From Paenibacillus rigui (GTDB lineage: Bacteria > Bacillota > Bacilli > Paenibacillales > NBRC-103111), in NCBI RefSeq assembly GCF_002234615.1, contig NZ_NMQW01000079.1, positions 1 to 50,434 on the forward strand: a DNA stretch of 50,434 nucleotides. Direction: 5' to 3'. The notes under the pieces are model-generated. The model was not told the origin of the DNA. It made no database searches and worked only from the letters and a program-made list of their open reading frames with translations. Shown here one piece after another: positions 25,680 through 33,356 of the stretch. A program made the translations under genes and the position numbers. The stretch's first letter is position 1; each line of letters starts with the position of its first letter.

Positions 25680-27065
25680 TTATTTATAATCACCGAGCAA
25701 ATAATTGTAGAACGGCGCATCCACCCAGAAATGATACGATGTCACCTGCGTATCGGGACTTAGCTTCTTGAAGCCTGCGGCGATATCCGCCGTCTTGTCT
25801 GTAAGGGAGAACGATTGGGCGTAATAATGCCCCTTCGTGATTTTGTTATTGGCGATTTCTTTGTAGTCTTTGATCTCCGTCAGCGAGTAGTAAAGCGGCT
25901 GCCACCAGGAGCTGGCGATCAAGCCGGTGGCGTTCTCACTGTTCTTTTTGGCGTATTGGAAGATGACGTCCTGGAACTTGGCTTTCTGCTCGGCGGTGGC
26001 GAATTCGAACGCGATGTCGTATTCCTTCGCATAGGCGATATAGTTGCCGTTCTCGATTTGAACGACTTTATAGCTGTCCGTCTGCTTCGGCTCGCCCCAC
26101 TCCTTCAAATAGATGAAGGCGGATGTCTTCGGCTCCAGCTGCACCTTGGCGTCGATGCCTTCGCTTCGCAGCAGGCCGATCAGCTGCACCGCATGGGTGA
26201 TGTCGTCATGACCGTAGGTCAAGGACAGCTTCGTGTCAAAGTTTGCGTTATAGCGCGTATCCTTCAGGTTGTAGCCGGTCACGAGATTTTGCTTCAGCGC
26301 TTCGTCGACGATCGACTGCAGCTCCTTCACCTGAATCAGATCCTCGGCTTTGTACGCCTTGTACAGCTTGGAATAGATGTCGGGCTCGTTGACCGTGCCG
26401 AGGTAGTTTTTGTACTCGCCCTTGAAGGAAAGGACACCCCCGAGCAGGTCTGCAGCCAGCTCATCGGAAGCCGGCTGGCCCAGCTGGAACGTATCGTGCC
26501 ATTCAGAAGGGAGAAGTCCTGTATCCACAGCCGCAGCCAGCTCCTGGGCTGCTTGACGGGTTAACCCGCTGCCATTTCCTTCAGGGTAGCTCACGTGAAT
26601 TTTGGCCAGAGCCGCGCTGATCTTGGCATCAGGGTATGTATAAGCAAGCTCCTTCAGCTCCGCTGCCTTCAACGCGATGAACACGGCGGCTTCCTCGGTG
26701 AGCGGCCCTTCCGCTGCAACGGAGCTGCTGGTCAGGATCCCCTTCTCCGACAGAGCCAATGCAGACTTAAATACCGGATCGGCGGGCTGGAGATCATCGA
26801 ATTTATTGTCGGTGCCTGCAGGCTGCAGCTGAAGCACTTGAGCCACATCCCGGATGAATTCCCCTCTGCTTAAAGAGGAGGGCAAAGCAATCTTATAATT
26901 ATCTTGAAGATACTGCTTGTACTCGGAGCTGGAGGGCTGGTTTGCAGCAAGGGCACCTTCCTCATGAGCGGAGGCCGGAGCTAGGGCGGAGAGAAGCAGG
27001 GCGCCGCTTAAGGCAAAAGAAGCTGCGAGCTTGCTGTGTGAGTGGAAGCGATGACTGGCTTTCAT
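25680..27065 (-). CDS. Secreted protein, unknown function
   Basis: About 461 residues with a signal peptide (MKASHRFHSHSK, hydrophobic core, cut after APASA). The first third has an S-layer-homology-like look (LSRGEFIRDVAQVLQLQP, FDDLQPADPVFKSALALSEKGILT, LTEEAAVFIALKAAELKE), which suggests wall attachment. The rest is unrecognised and ends in a Trp/Tyr-rich stretch (WWQPLYYS, YHFWVDAPFYNYLLGDY). The ATG at 27065 has AAGGGG nine bases upstream; the longer frame to 27134 lacks a signal-like start. It converges with the glycosidase operon. Confidence 0.75.
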   Translation of the reverse strand: MKASHRFHSHSKLAASFALSGALLLSALAPASAHEEGALAANQPSSSEYKQYLQDNYKIALPSSLSRGEFIRDVAQVLQLQPAGTDNKFDDLQPADPVFKSALALSEKGILTSSSVAAEGPLTEEAAVFIALKAAELKELAYTYPDAKISAALAKIHVSYPEGNGSGLTRQAAQELAAAVDTGLLPSEWHDTFQLGQPASDELAADLLGGVLSFKGEYKNYLGTVNEPDIYSKLYKAYKAEDLIQVKELQSIVDEALKQNLVTGYNLKDTRYNANFDTKLSLTYGHDDITHAVQLIGLLRSEGIDAKVQLEPKTSAFIYLKEWGEPKQTDSYKVVQIENGNYIAYAKEYDIAFEFATAEQKAKFQDVIFQYAKKNSENATGLIASSWWQPLYYSLTEIKDYKEIANNKITKGHYYAQSFSLTDKTADIAAGFKKLSPDTQVTSYHFWVDAPFYNYLLGDYK

Positions 27066-27163
27066 AGGTAGGGACCCCTTTTCATATAAAGTGTTAAAAT
27101 CCGATAAAATAACTAGTAATTTAACAAGGATCATACCTCGTACTTCAGCCTATTGTCAATCAT

Positions 27164-28096
27164 TTACTTCAAGACTGATTCAACGTATTGGTCCAGCGCC
27201 CGTGTGGAATCATTCAGGAAGAACATACCGTAATTAATTTGCTGATTATTGTATAGGTGACCCGTAGCCAGATAGGTATACCGGGTATCTCCCGCATACA
27301 GATGAATGGTATAGGCATATCCCACAGGCACGGATGGATCCACTTTTTTGCGGATATTCACAGCCTGCAAATGCTGAATTGCCTCTTGAAACAAATGCCC
27401 GCTCTCCATAGTAACGGTTTTTCCGCCCGGCTCCACGATCTCGATTTGATTCACCTGATTCCAATCGATCTGGAAAATCTGGTTCAGCGCAAGCTCCGGC
27501 TCGGACGGATCGGGATCTGCGATAATGGGGCGGAGGTTTACTTTGCGGATGTCCAGCTTCACGGAGGCATATTGGTTGAAATGTCCTGCCCCTGCAGCTT
27601 CAAAAGCAACAGGCTCGCTGCCGAATGCATCCCCTTGAAAAGCAGCCTCTCCGATAAGCTTGCCTTGTTCATCATAAAAGGTTAACCGACCTTCAACCGA
27701 GTTCGTTCGAATCGAGGGCTGGGTCATTTGCAGCTGCCCCGCTACCTTCGTATGGTCACCTTCCTTGGTGACGATGAGGTTTCCGGCCATCACGCCCCTA
27801 TATTTCGGGTCGAACAAATCCAGATCATCACTGAATCTGTCCTTCATGATGACCCTCTGCTGCTCCGCATCGTAGCCGATCGCTGCCCCGAAGGCTTGCG
27901 CGACGAAGCGAACCGGCACATAAACGTGACCGTTGTAATTGAGTACGCCGTACTCCGGATCTGTTGCAACGGGCTTCCCGTTCTTCTCGAAGGTGACCGG
28001 AACAAGCAGCGATTGAACGGTTTCGGAAGCAAACACGGCAGCACCCGAAATGGACAACAGGACACCGAGGCTTAATCCTAGAATGAATTTATTCAT
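27164..28096 (-). CDS. Secreted copper-amine-oxidase-N-domain protein (paralogue 1)
   Basis: 310 residues: signal peptide (MNKFILGLSLGVLLSISGAAVFA), then the copper amine oxidase N-terminal-like domain (YGVLNYNGHVYVPVRFVAQAFGAAIGYDAEQQRVIM), a common wall-associated fold in Paenibacillus with no oxidase activity. A central beta-rich part and a C-terminal part (TIHLYAGDTRYTYLATGHLYNN) of unknown role follow. GGGAGGG is nine bases before the ATG at 28096; the longer frame to 28297 is not supported. It resembles the gene at 39518-40186 in its first third, though the C-terminal halves differ. Confidence 0.8.
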   Translation of the reverse strand: MNKFILGLSLGVLLSISGAAVFASETVQSLLVPVTFEKNGKPVATDPEYGVLNYNGHVYVPVRFVAQAFGAAIGYDAEQQRVIMKDRFSDDLDLFDPKYRGVMAGNLIVTKEGDHTKVAGQLQMTQPSIRTNSVEGRLTFYDEQGKLIGEAAFQGDAFGSEPVAFEAAGAGHFNQYASVKLDIRKVNLRPIIADPDPSEPELALNQIFQIDWNQVNQIEIVEPGGKTVTMESGHLFQEAIQHLQAVNIRKKVDPSVPVGYAYTIHLYAGDTRYTYLATGHLYNNQQINYGMFFLNDSTRALDQYVESVLK

Positions 28097-28330
28097 TTGT
28101 TGAAGCCCTCCCTTATTTACTAATATATGTAAATACGCGCAAGAGGCAGTTTTGTTCTGCTGGACAAGCATACGACATCTTAGGCTGCAGCAGCGCATCC
28201 GGATTGCTATTATGACGTAAAGTATGAAAGCACTCTCCATTCCATAAGCTAGACTGACAAGTGTGAAGCGTGCTAAAGCCAAAAAAGGATTTTTCACAAT
28301 GAAATAAAATCATGAGGAGGATGTGTGAAG

Positions 28331-28645
28331 ATGATACTCAGCACAACGCCAACGATTCAGGGGAAAGAGATCGTCGAATATGTATCGATCGTGACAGGGG
28401 AAGCCATTATGGGGGCCAATATTGTACGTGATCTGTTCGCCTCCATCACCGATATAGTCGGGGGCCGGTCCGGGGCTTACGAGAGCAAGCTGAAGGAAGC
28501 GAGAGATGTGGCGTTTCACGAAATGGAGTCCCACGCGGCAAGACTCGGAGCCAATGCGATCGTCGGTATCGACATCGATTACGAGGTAATCCGCGAAGGG
28601 ATGCTGATGGTAGCGGTCAGCGGAACCGCAGTGAAGGTAGGATAA
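28331..28645 (+). CDS. ybjQ: YbjQ/UPF0145 family protein
   Basis: 104 residues of the YbjQ family, a small pentamer-forming beta/alpha protein annotated as a putative heavy-metal-binding domain. Typical motifs are [42 protein letters not shown] and [16 protein letters not shown]-like ([17 protein letters not shown]). The function is unknown. GAGGAGG is ten bases before the ATG at 28331; a GTG at 28325 is an alternative. It is a single gene followed by a terminator. Confidence 0.9.
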   Translation: MILSTTPTIQGKEIVEYVSIVTGEAIMGANIVRDLFASITDIVGGRSGAYESKLKEARDVAFHEMESHAARLGANAIVGIDIDYEVIREGMLMVAVSGTAVKVG

Positions 28646-28694
28646 CCGTTACCAGGAAGAAACGCATTCCTCTCTGGAATTCAAAGACACAAAA

Positions 28695-28740
28695 AAAGGC
28701 AGCTCGACACGGAACGGTTCCGGTGGGCTGCCTCATTTTA
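28695..28740 (+). terminator. Terminator after ybjQ
   Basis: The outer arms aggcagc and gctgcct enclose an inner cggaac-g-gttccg hairpin, followed by catttta. The T run is modest. A preceding A run means it could also serve the opposite strand. Confidence 0.65.
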
Positions 28741-28793
28741 TGAGAACAATGGTAAGAACGGAATAAGGGCGGCGGCAAAAAATGAAGTGCATG

Positions 28794-28892
28794 TTATAGA
28801 TCAATCAAGCTTTGTACGAGCAAAATAGGCAGGGCGGCGATTGCAATAAAGCTGTAGAAAAAGCCTTTTAAGAATGATTTTACATGTTCCAT
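28794..28892 (-). CDS. 32-residue single-helix membrane microprotein
   Basis: GGAGGGATTTCCT leads into an ATG opening a 32-codon frame that begins MEHVKSFLKGFFYSF and continues with one hydrophobic helix to the stop TAA. The basic N-terminus and the helix of about 20 residues fit a membrane peptide with its N-terminus inside. It stands alone between ybjQ and the coat-protein gene. No family recognised. The good ribosome binding site and clean composition support a real gene. Confidence 0.6.
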   Translation of the reverse strand: MEHVKSFLKGFFYSFIAIAALPILLVQSLIDL

Positions 28893-29173
28893 AGGAAATC
28901 CCTCCACGTTAATAATTTAGTTTTCAATAGTTTGGTTATTGAAGTATGTATGTATTATATGCCTCCCGGCTGGAGATAAACTTAAAGAAAGCTTAAATTT
29001 ACATAAATAATTTTCAAAAAGTTGTCACAAATACATATTGATTTTATGGAAAACGCTATCATTTGTGTCTGGGAAGCTTCATACATATCCATTGTCTTTT
29101 GGGATATCCTATCTTTGTTCATGTCTTTGGCAGTATTGAACTCAAATTCCAAACAGATCACCGGGAGGTAATT

Positions 29174-29770
29174 ATGCACACGCAGCAACGTTTAGCAGCA
29201 CATGAATTTTTGGAGACGAAAGAAGCCGTTTCTACGAAGGCTGCCCATATCGAGCTTTATGGGGTATTATTCTCAATGGCACAGGACCCGCACTTGAAGG
29301 ATATTTTGTTCAACCAACAGCGCCGCATGATTGAAGGCTACGACTATGGGGTGCAGCTGCTTCAAGGACACGGCGTCCAAATGACTGCCACTCCGCCGCA
29401 TACACCGCAGCTTCGGACTTATGAGCAGCCACAGGTCGGCTTGCAGCAGCCGCAGATGCAGGCGCCGAATCCGAATGCGACGCAGCTATCGGATGCGACG
29501 ATCAGCACCATCGCTCTCAACATGCACAAGGCCGGCTCCGCGATCAGCATGCTGTGGGCCAATGAATGCGTCAATCAGCCGTTCCGCATGTACCACGCAA
29601 CCTCGGCGAACATATGCCAGGAGATGGCATGGGAAATGTTCCAGTATATGAACTTCCGCGGCTATTACCAGGCTCCTCAGCTGGCGGACCACACTATGAA
29701 TACAATGATCCAAGGCTTGGGCGGACAAGCCCAGCCGCAGCAGCCTTATCAAACGAACTTTAATCATTAA
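29174..29770 (+). CDS. CotF-family spore coat protein
   Basis: 198 residues. Two helical parts, AAHEFLETKEAVSTKAAHIELYGVLFSMAQDPHLKDIL and the later ISTIALNMHKAGSAISMLWANECVNQPFRMYHATSANIC, match the ferritin-like coat family (CotF, PF07875), split by a Gln/Pro-rich linker (residues 60-100). The C-terminus is Gln-rich. GGGAGG precedes the ATG at 29174. A single transcript ends at the strong hairpin downstream. It should be made late in sporulation in the mother cell. The 281 bases before it hold AT-rich DNA and a CATACATAT that could be a sporulation -10, but I could not assign a sigma factor. Confidence 0.88.
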   Translation: MHTQQRLAAHEFLETKEAVSTKAAHIELYGVLFSMAQDPHLKDILFNQQRRMIEGYDYGVQLLQGHGVQMTATPPHTPQLRTYEQPQVGLQQPQMQAPNPNATQLSDATISTIALNMHKAGSAISMLWANECVNQPFRMYHATSANICQEMAWEMFQYMNFRGYYQAPQLADHTMNTMIQGLGGQAQPQQPYQTNFNH

Positions 29771-29836
29771 ATTTTCACCGAGCAGGTGGGGCGGTTGAAG
29801 CGACGGAGCGGCGTATAAAGGCGGCTCGAATATACA

Positions 29837-29894
29837 AAGCCCCGCATCACTTCCGGCGTGTGCATGAGCCGGAAGTGATGCGGGGCTTATTTTT
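29837..29894 (+). terminator. Long bidirectional terminator
   Basis: The 21-base arms from 29837-29857 and 29868-29888 (aagccccgcatcacttccgg and its complement) pair perfectly and are followed by atttttgtt on the plus strand. It lies between the convergent coat and methyltransferase genes. One of the longest perfect stems in the window. Confidence 0.92.
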
Positions 29895-29927
29895 GTTAAA
29901 GAGGCAGGTCTGTCATGAGCTGAAACC

Positions 29928-30842
29928 TTATTTTTTTACCGCATGGATATAATGAATCGTTTCGAATGCGGACAAATAATCCGTCCGATGTTTAAAGAAA
30001 AGATCATTTATCGCAGCCGGTGATAAATGATCATTAAGCAGCAGCCCTGATTGTTCCAAAATATGTTCAATTTCATGATAGGCGAAGCACGATTTCATGG
30101 GTTCTCCACTGACCGCGGCCATGTTCACCATATGTTCAACTCGATTAAACATCCCTTTTTCTTCAAAAAGACTTTCGTCCGCATAATCAAAAACAATAGA
30201 GCTTCCTGACGGCACTTTGTCGAATAGGTGGGCAATCAAGCTTGCATTTTCCTCTTTCGTTAAATAATAAGAAACCCCTAGCAGGCTAAAGAAGGTTTTT
30301 TTGTAATCAAACCCTTCCTCGATTAAATCGGGGTAGGAAAATCCTTTTGTAAAGTCCATGGAAACAAAATGAAGATGACTCGGGATGGGCAGATTCGCAT
30401 GACTCAATCTTTTCTTTTTCGATGCCTGTGTAGCGGGATGATCGATTTCAAATATGTCCAGGCTGTTTTTCAATTCAGGGTGTCGGAAGCAAAAGGTATC
30501 TAACCCGGCGCCAAGGATGACATATTGATCCAAGCCTGACCTAACTTCATTCAGTAATACGTTTTCGCAATATGCGGCGCGTGCTAATGTCGTAGGAGAG
30601 AGCAGTACTTGTGTAATCCATTTTAAAATTTCATCTGGATCGTCTTGAAGCTTTCGAGCCAAATCTTTGTTGAAAAACGGGATTCCTTGAATCATATGCT
30701 CTCTGATGTCTGAAAACTCTTTATGGGAAATGAGATCTTGTGCGATAAAATCATCAAAAATTTTGGGTGTGTCATATTTGCTGTGATATGCGCGGCCAAA
30801 AGCGGTTATTAAGGAAGTTAAGCTGGACTCATTTGGTTTCAT
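29928..30842 (-). CDS. Leucine-carboxyl-methyltransferase-like SAM methyltransferase
   Basis: 304 residues of the LCM/PPM1 family found in bacteria (TIGR00027-like group): YVILGAGLDTFCFRHPELKN (SAM site), DIFEIDHPATQASKKKRL, LIEEGFDYKKTFFSLLGVSYYLTKEENASL. These bacterial members methylate small molecules, often in secondary metabolism, and the substrate is unknown. Composition is more AT-rich than its neighbours and codon choice differs, hinting at transfer. GGGAGG is eight bases before the ATG. A perfect sigma-A promoter and a terminator-like hairpin lie in the short leader. Confidence 0.88.
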   Translation of the reverse strand: MKPNESSLTSLITAFGRAYHSKYDTPKIFDDFIAQDLISHKEFSDIREHMIQGIPFFNKDLARKLQDDPDEILKWITQVLLSPTTLARAAYCENVLLNEVRSGLDQYVILGAGLDTFCFRHPELKNSLDIFEIDHPATQASKKKRLSHANLPIPSHLHFVSMDFTKGFSYPDLIEEGFDYKKTFFSLLGVSYYLTKEENASLIAHLFDKVPSGSSIVFDYADESLFEEKGMFNRVEHMVNMAAVSGEPMKSCFAYHEIEHILEQSGLLLNDHLSPAAINDLFFKHRTDYLSAFETIHYIHAVKK

Positions 30843-30865
30843 ACCATGTTCCCTCCCGTATAAAC

Positions 30866-30901
30866 AAAAATAAGATTCCCCCTGGCCAGGAGAATCTTAT
30901 T
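30866..30901 (-). terminator. Terminator-like hairpin in the leader of the methyltransferase gene
   Basis: The arms aataagattc and gaatcttatt surround the palindrome cctggccagg, and five T residues follow on the minus strand. It starts about 18 bases after the predicted start of transcription from the promoter at 30926-30954 and ends about 12 bases before the ribosome binding site. It can end gntP transcripts, but it would also attenuate the methyltransferase transcript unless anti-termination occurs. Alternatively it is a DNA operator. Confidence 0.7.
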
Positions 30902-30925
30902 ATATAATAAATTATTAAAATTTCA

Positions 30926-30954
30926 ATTATAGCATAAATTAATAATTTTGTCAA
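30926..30954 (-). promoter_or_regulatory. Perfect consensus sigma-A promoter
   Basis: TTGACA (minus strand, 30954-30949), a 17-base spacer and TATAAT (30931-30926): both hexamers match consensus exactly. It drives leftward transcription to the carboxyl-methyltransferase-like gene. The surroundings are extremely AT-rich. Confidence 0.9.
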
Positions 30955-31024
30955 CCATAAATTTTATGATACCAGATAGACTTCGCAGCAGTTTCACCTG
31001 TCTTTGGCTTACCGATGCAAGTGC

Positions 31025-32383
31025 TTAAACGAACATGCTCAGTACCATGACCATGGCAAATGCGGCAAAGCCAAGAATCGTTTCCATAACCGTCCAAGTT
31101 TTGAGCGTATCCTGCACGGATAAATTCAAGTACTCCTTCACGATCCAGAAGCCGGAGTCATTGACGTGGGACAAGATGATCGAACCGGCACCCGTAGCCA
31201 GTACGAGCAGTTCGGGGCTGACGCCGGGCATCGTTGCTGCGATCGGCGCTACAATACCCGCAGCGGTCGTCATCGCAACGGTAGCGGAGCCTACTGCGGC
31301 GCGAATCAGTCCCGCGATGGCGAAAGCCAGAATAAGCGGGGAGAGGTGAATCTCCTGAGCGAAAGCGGCAATAGCATTACCGACACCGCTGGCTGTCAAA
31401 ATTTTGTTAAAGCCGCCGCCTGCACCGATCAGCAAAATAATCGAAGCGACCGGTCCAAGGCAATCGTTCGTAAACTTCAGCAGCTCTTTACTGCTGAAGC
31501 CGCGGGCATAGCCGAAAGAGAACAGCGAGAAGAGCAGGGCGATCAGCAAAGCAATAATCGGGCTTCCGATAAAGTCGATGACAAGACGCACCGTGTGGGT
31601 GGCCGGAAGCACCAGATCTACTACCGTTGCAATCAGCATCAAGATGACAGGCAGAAGAATCGTAAACAAGGTGATGCCGAAGCCTGGCAGCTCGCGCTCT
31701 CTCGTTTCGGTGAATTGAGCCATCAGCTCACCGGATGCTTCGGATGTAATTCTTTTGGAAATCCACGTTCCGTAGAGCGGTCCAGCCAGAGCGGCAGCCG
31801 GAACGGATACAATCAATGCAAGGAAGATCGTTTTCCCGATGTTCGCATTGAAGATGCCTACAGCAAGCATGGCCGCAGGGTGAGGCGGAATGAGACTGTG
31901 TACGACAGCGAGACCGGCAACGAGCGCAATCCCGATTTTAACGAGAGAGGTGCCGGTATGCTTGGCAATAACGAAGACGAGCGGGAACAGCAGGACGATA
32001 CCCACTTGAATGAACACGGGAATTCCGCAAATAATCGCGACGACCATCATCGCCCAATGCACATTTTTCTCACCGAATACACGTACTAACGTCTTGGCGA
32101 CCCGTTCGGCACCCCCGGATTCCGCCATCAGCTTGCCGAGCATCGTGCCGAGACCGAGGACGATGGCGATAAAGCCGAGAACGCTGGCAACCCCTTCCTG
32201 ATACGCTTTCACAATATCCGCTAACGGCATGCCCGCAATGAGCCCCATAAATACAGCGCCGACAATCAGCGCTACGAACGGATTCATTTTTGCCTTTGCA
32301 ATAAGCAGGATGAGCCCAATGATGGAAATGACTGCATACAGCAGCAAACTGGCATTGTGACTGAGTCCTAATACAGAATTCAT
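31025..32383 (-). CDS. gntP: GntP-family gluconate/acid-sugar permease
   Basis: 452 residues with about 12-14 hydrophobic helices. GntP marks are GAVFMGLIAGMPL, GLGTMLGKLMAESGGAERVA, LIPPHPAAMLAVGIF and SHVNDSGFWIVKEYLNLSVQDTLKTWTVMET near the C-terminus. These carriers take up gluconate, or in the YgbN group acid sugars. AGGAGG precedes the ATG. It is last in the operon after an LtnD-like dehydrogenase, OtnK-like kinase and aldolase, so the substrate is likely a four-carbon acid sugar. A CcpA-like site lies just upstream. Confidence 0.93.
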   Translation of the reverse strand: MNSVLGLSHNASLLLYAVISIIGLILLIAKAKMNPFVALIVGAVFMGLIAGMPLADIVKAYQEGVASVLGFIAIVLGLGTMLGKLMAESGGAERVAKTLVRVFGEKNVHWAMMVVAIICGIPVFIQVGIVLLFPLVFVIAKHTGTSLVKIGIALVAGLAVVHSLIPPHPAAMLAVGIFNANIGKTIFLALIVSVPAAALAGPLYGTWISKRITSEASGELMAQFTETRERELPGFGITLFTILLPVILMLIATVVDLVLPATHTVRLVIDFIGSPIIALLIALLFSLFSFGYARGFSSKELLKFTNDCLGPVASIILLIGAGGGFNKILTASGVGNAIAAFAQEIHLSPLILAFAIAGLIRAAVGSATVAMTTAAGIVAPIAATMPGVSPELLVLATGAGSIILSHVNDSGFWIVKEYLNLSVQDTLKTWTVMETILGFAAFAMVMVLSMFV

Positions 32384-32400
32384 GATGTACCCTCCTAATA

Positions 32401-32415
32401 ATGGAAACGCTTTCC
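32401..32415 (-). promoter_or_regulatory. Catabolite-response element (cre) before gntP
   Basis: ATGGAAACGCTTTCC matches the CcpA cre consensus WTGNAANCGNWNNCW at all but the last position. It lies between the aldolase stop and the gntP ribosome binding site, inside the operon, so CcpA would act as a roadblock or on an internal promoter. Confidence 0.65.
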
Positions 32416-32437
32416 TATGGATAAAAAGGGGACAGGG

Positions 32438-33277
32438 TCAAGCCCTGTTGGCAAATAAGGAAACAAAACGGCTCATCACCGGGGTCAACGTATTTTCCAG
32501 CTCCGCCATCACGACGGACAGATGCGCCTTCGGATGAGCTGGTGCATAGTGCTGCAAGAACCCGGTCGCGGCTAACGATATTTCGGTATTTACGTTGATT
32601 TTGCAAATGCCGCGCCGGATCGTCTCGATCAGGGTCGCGTCAGGTGTGCCGGAGCCTCCATGAAGCACCAGCGGAACCTGCGTCACCGCCCGGATCTGCT
32701 CCAGCAGCCCCAGATCGATGTTCGGCTCGCCCTCGTACATCCCGTGTACGGTTCCGATAGCAGCCGCCAAAAAGTCGACGCCGGTCTCCGCAACGAATGT
32801 CGCAGCTTCCGCCGGGCTTGTCAGCAGGCCGCTGCCTTCCTCCTCATCGGAGAAGGCGCCGCGGGCCATCGATCCGATCTCAGCCTCCACGGCTACGCCG
32901 GCTTCGTGGGCAAGGGCAACAATAGCTTGCGTATGCCGGATATTTTGTTCCAGCTCGTACTTGGAGCCGTCAAACATAACGGAGGAAAATCCGCAGGCAA
33001 TGGCGCGCTCAATCGATGCCCGCTCATAGGCATGATCCAGATGAAGAGCGACCTGGATGGCTGCCTTGGCGGCCATAGCCTGTACCATGGCGGCGAAGCC
33101 TTCCACATCGACCGTCGGGAAATACCGTTCCCCGAGCGCGATAATGACAGGCTGGCGCTCGCTCTCAGCGGCGCGGATCGCGGCCCGCGCCGTTTCCTGA
33201 TTATACACATTGAAGGCAGCGACGGCATAGCCGCCCAGCTGCGCCGCTGCAAGAATTTCTTTCGTGTTTACCATCAT
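32438..33277 (-). CDS. Class II fructose-bisphosphate-aldolase-family enzyme
   Basis: About 279 residues of the FbaA/GatY/IolJ zinc aldolase family. The zinc ligands and active-site parts are visible: HLDHAY, VEAEIGSM, AIGTVHGMYEGEPNID, LHGGSGT and INVNTEI. The substrate should be a ketose-phosphate or acid-sugar phosphate. It replaces the OtnC-type (class II aldolase/adducin) enzyme seen in better-known four-carbon acid-sugar operons. ATG at 33277 with GAAGG before it; the next codon is also ATG, so 33274 is possible. 79 bases after the kinase gene. Confidence 0.88.
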   Translation of the reverse strand: MMVNTKEILAAAQLGGYAVAAFNVYNQETARAAIRAAESERQPVIIALGERYFPTVDVEGFAAMVQAMAAKAAIQVALHLDHAYERASIERAIACGFSSVMFDGSKYELEQNIRHTQAIVALAHEAGVAVEAEIGSMARGAFSDEEEGSGLLTSPAEAATFVAETGVDFLAAAIGTVHGMYEGEPNIDLGLLEQIRAVTQVPLVLHGGSGTPDATLIETIRRGICKINVNTEISLAATGFLQHYAPAHPKAHLSVVMAELENTLTPVMSRFVSLFANRA

Positions 33278-33356
33278 AAATAGCCTTCTCCCATTTCCGT
33301 ATCCAATGGATAACAAGCTTTTTTGCCTATCCTTCAGGCGTTCAATTCACGCAGTT

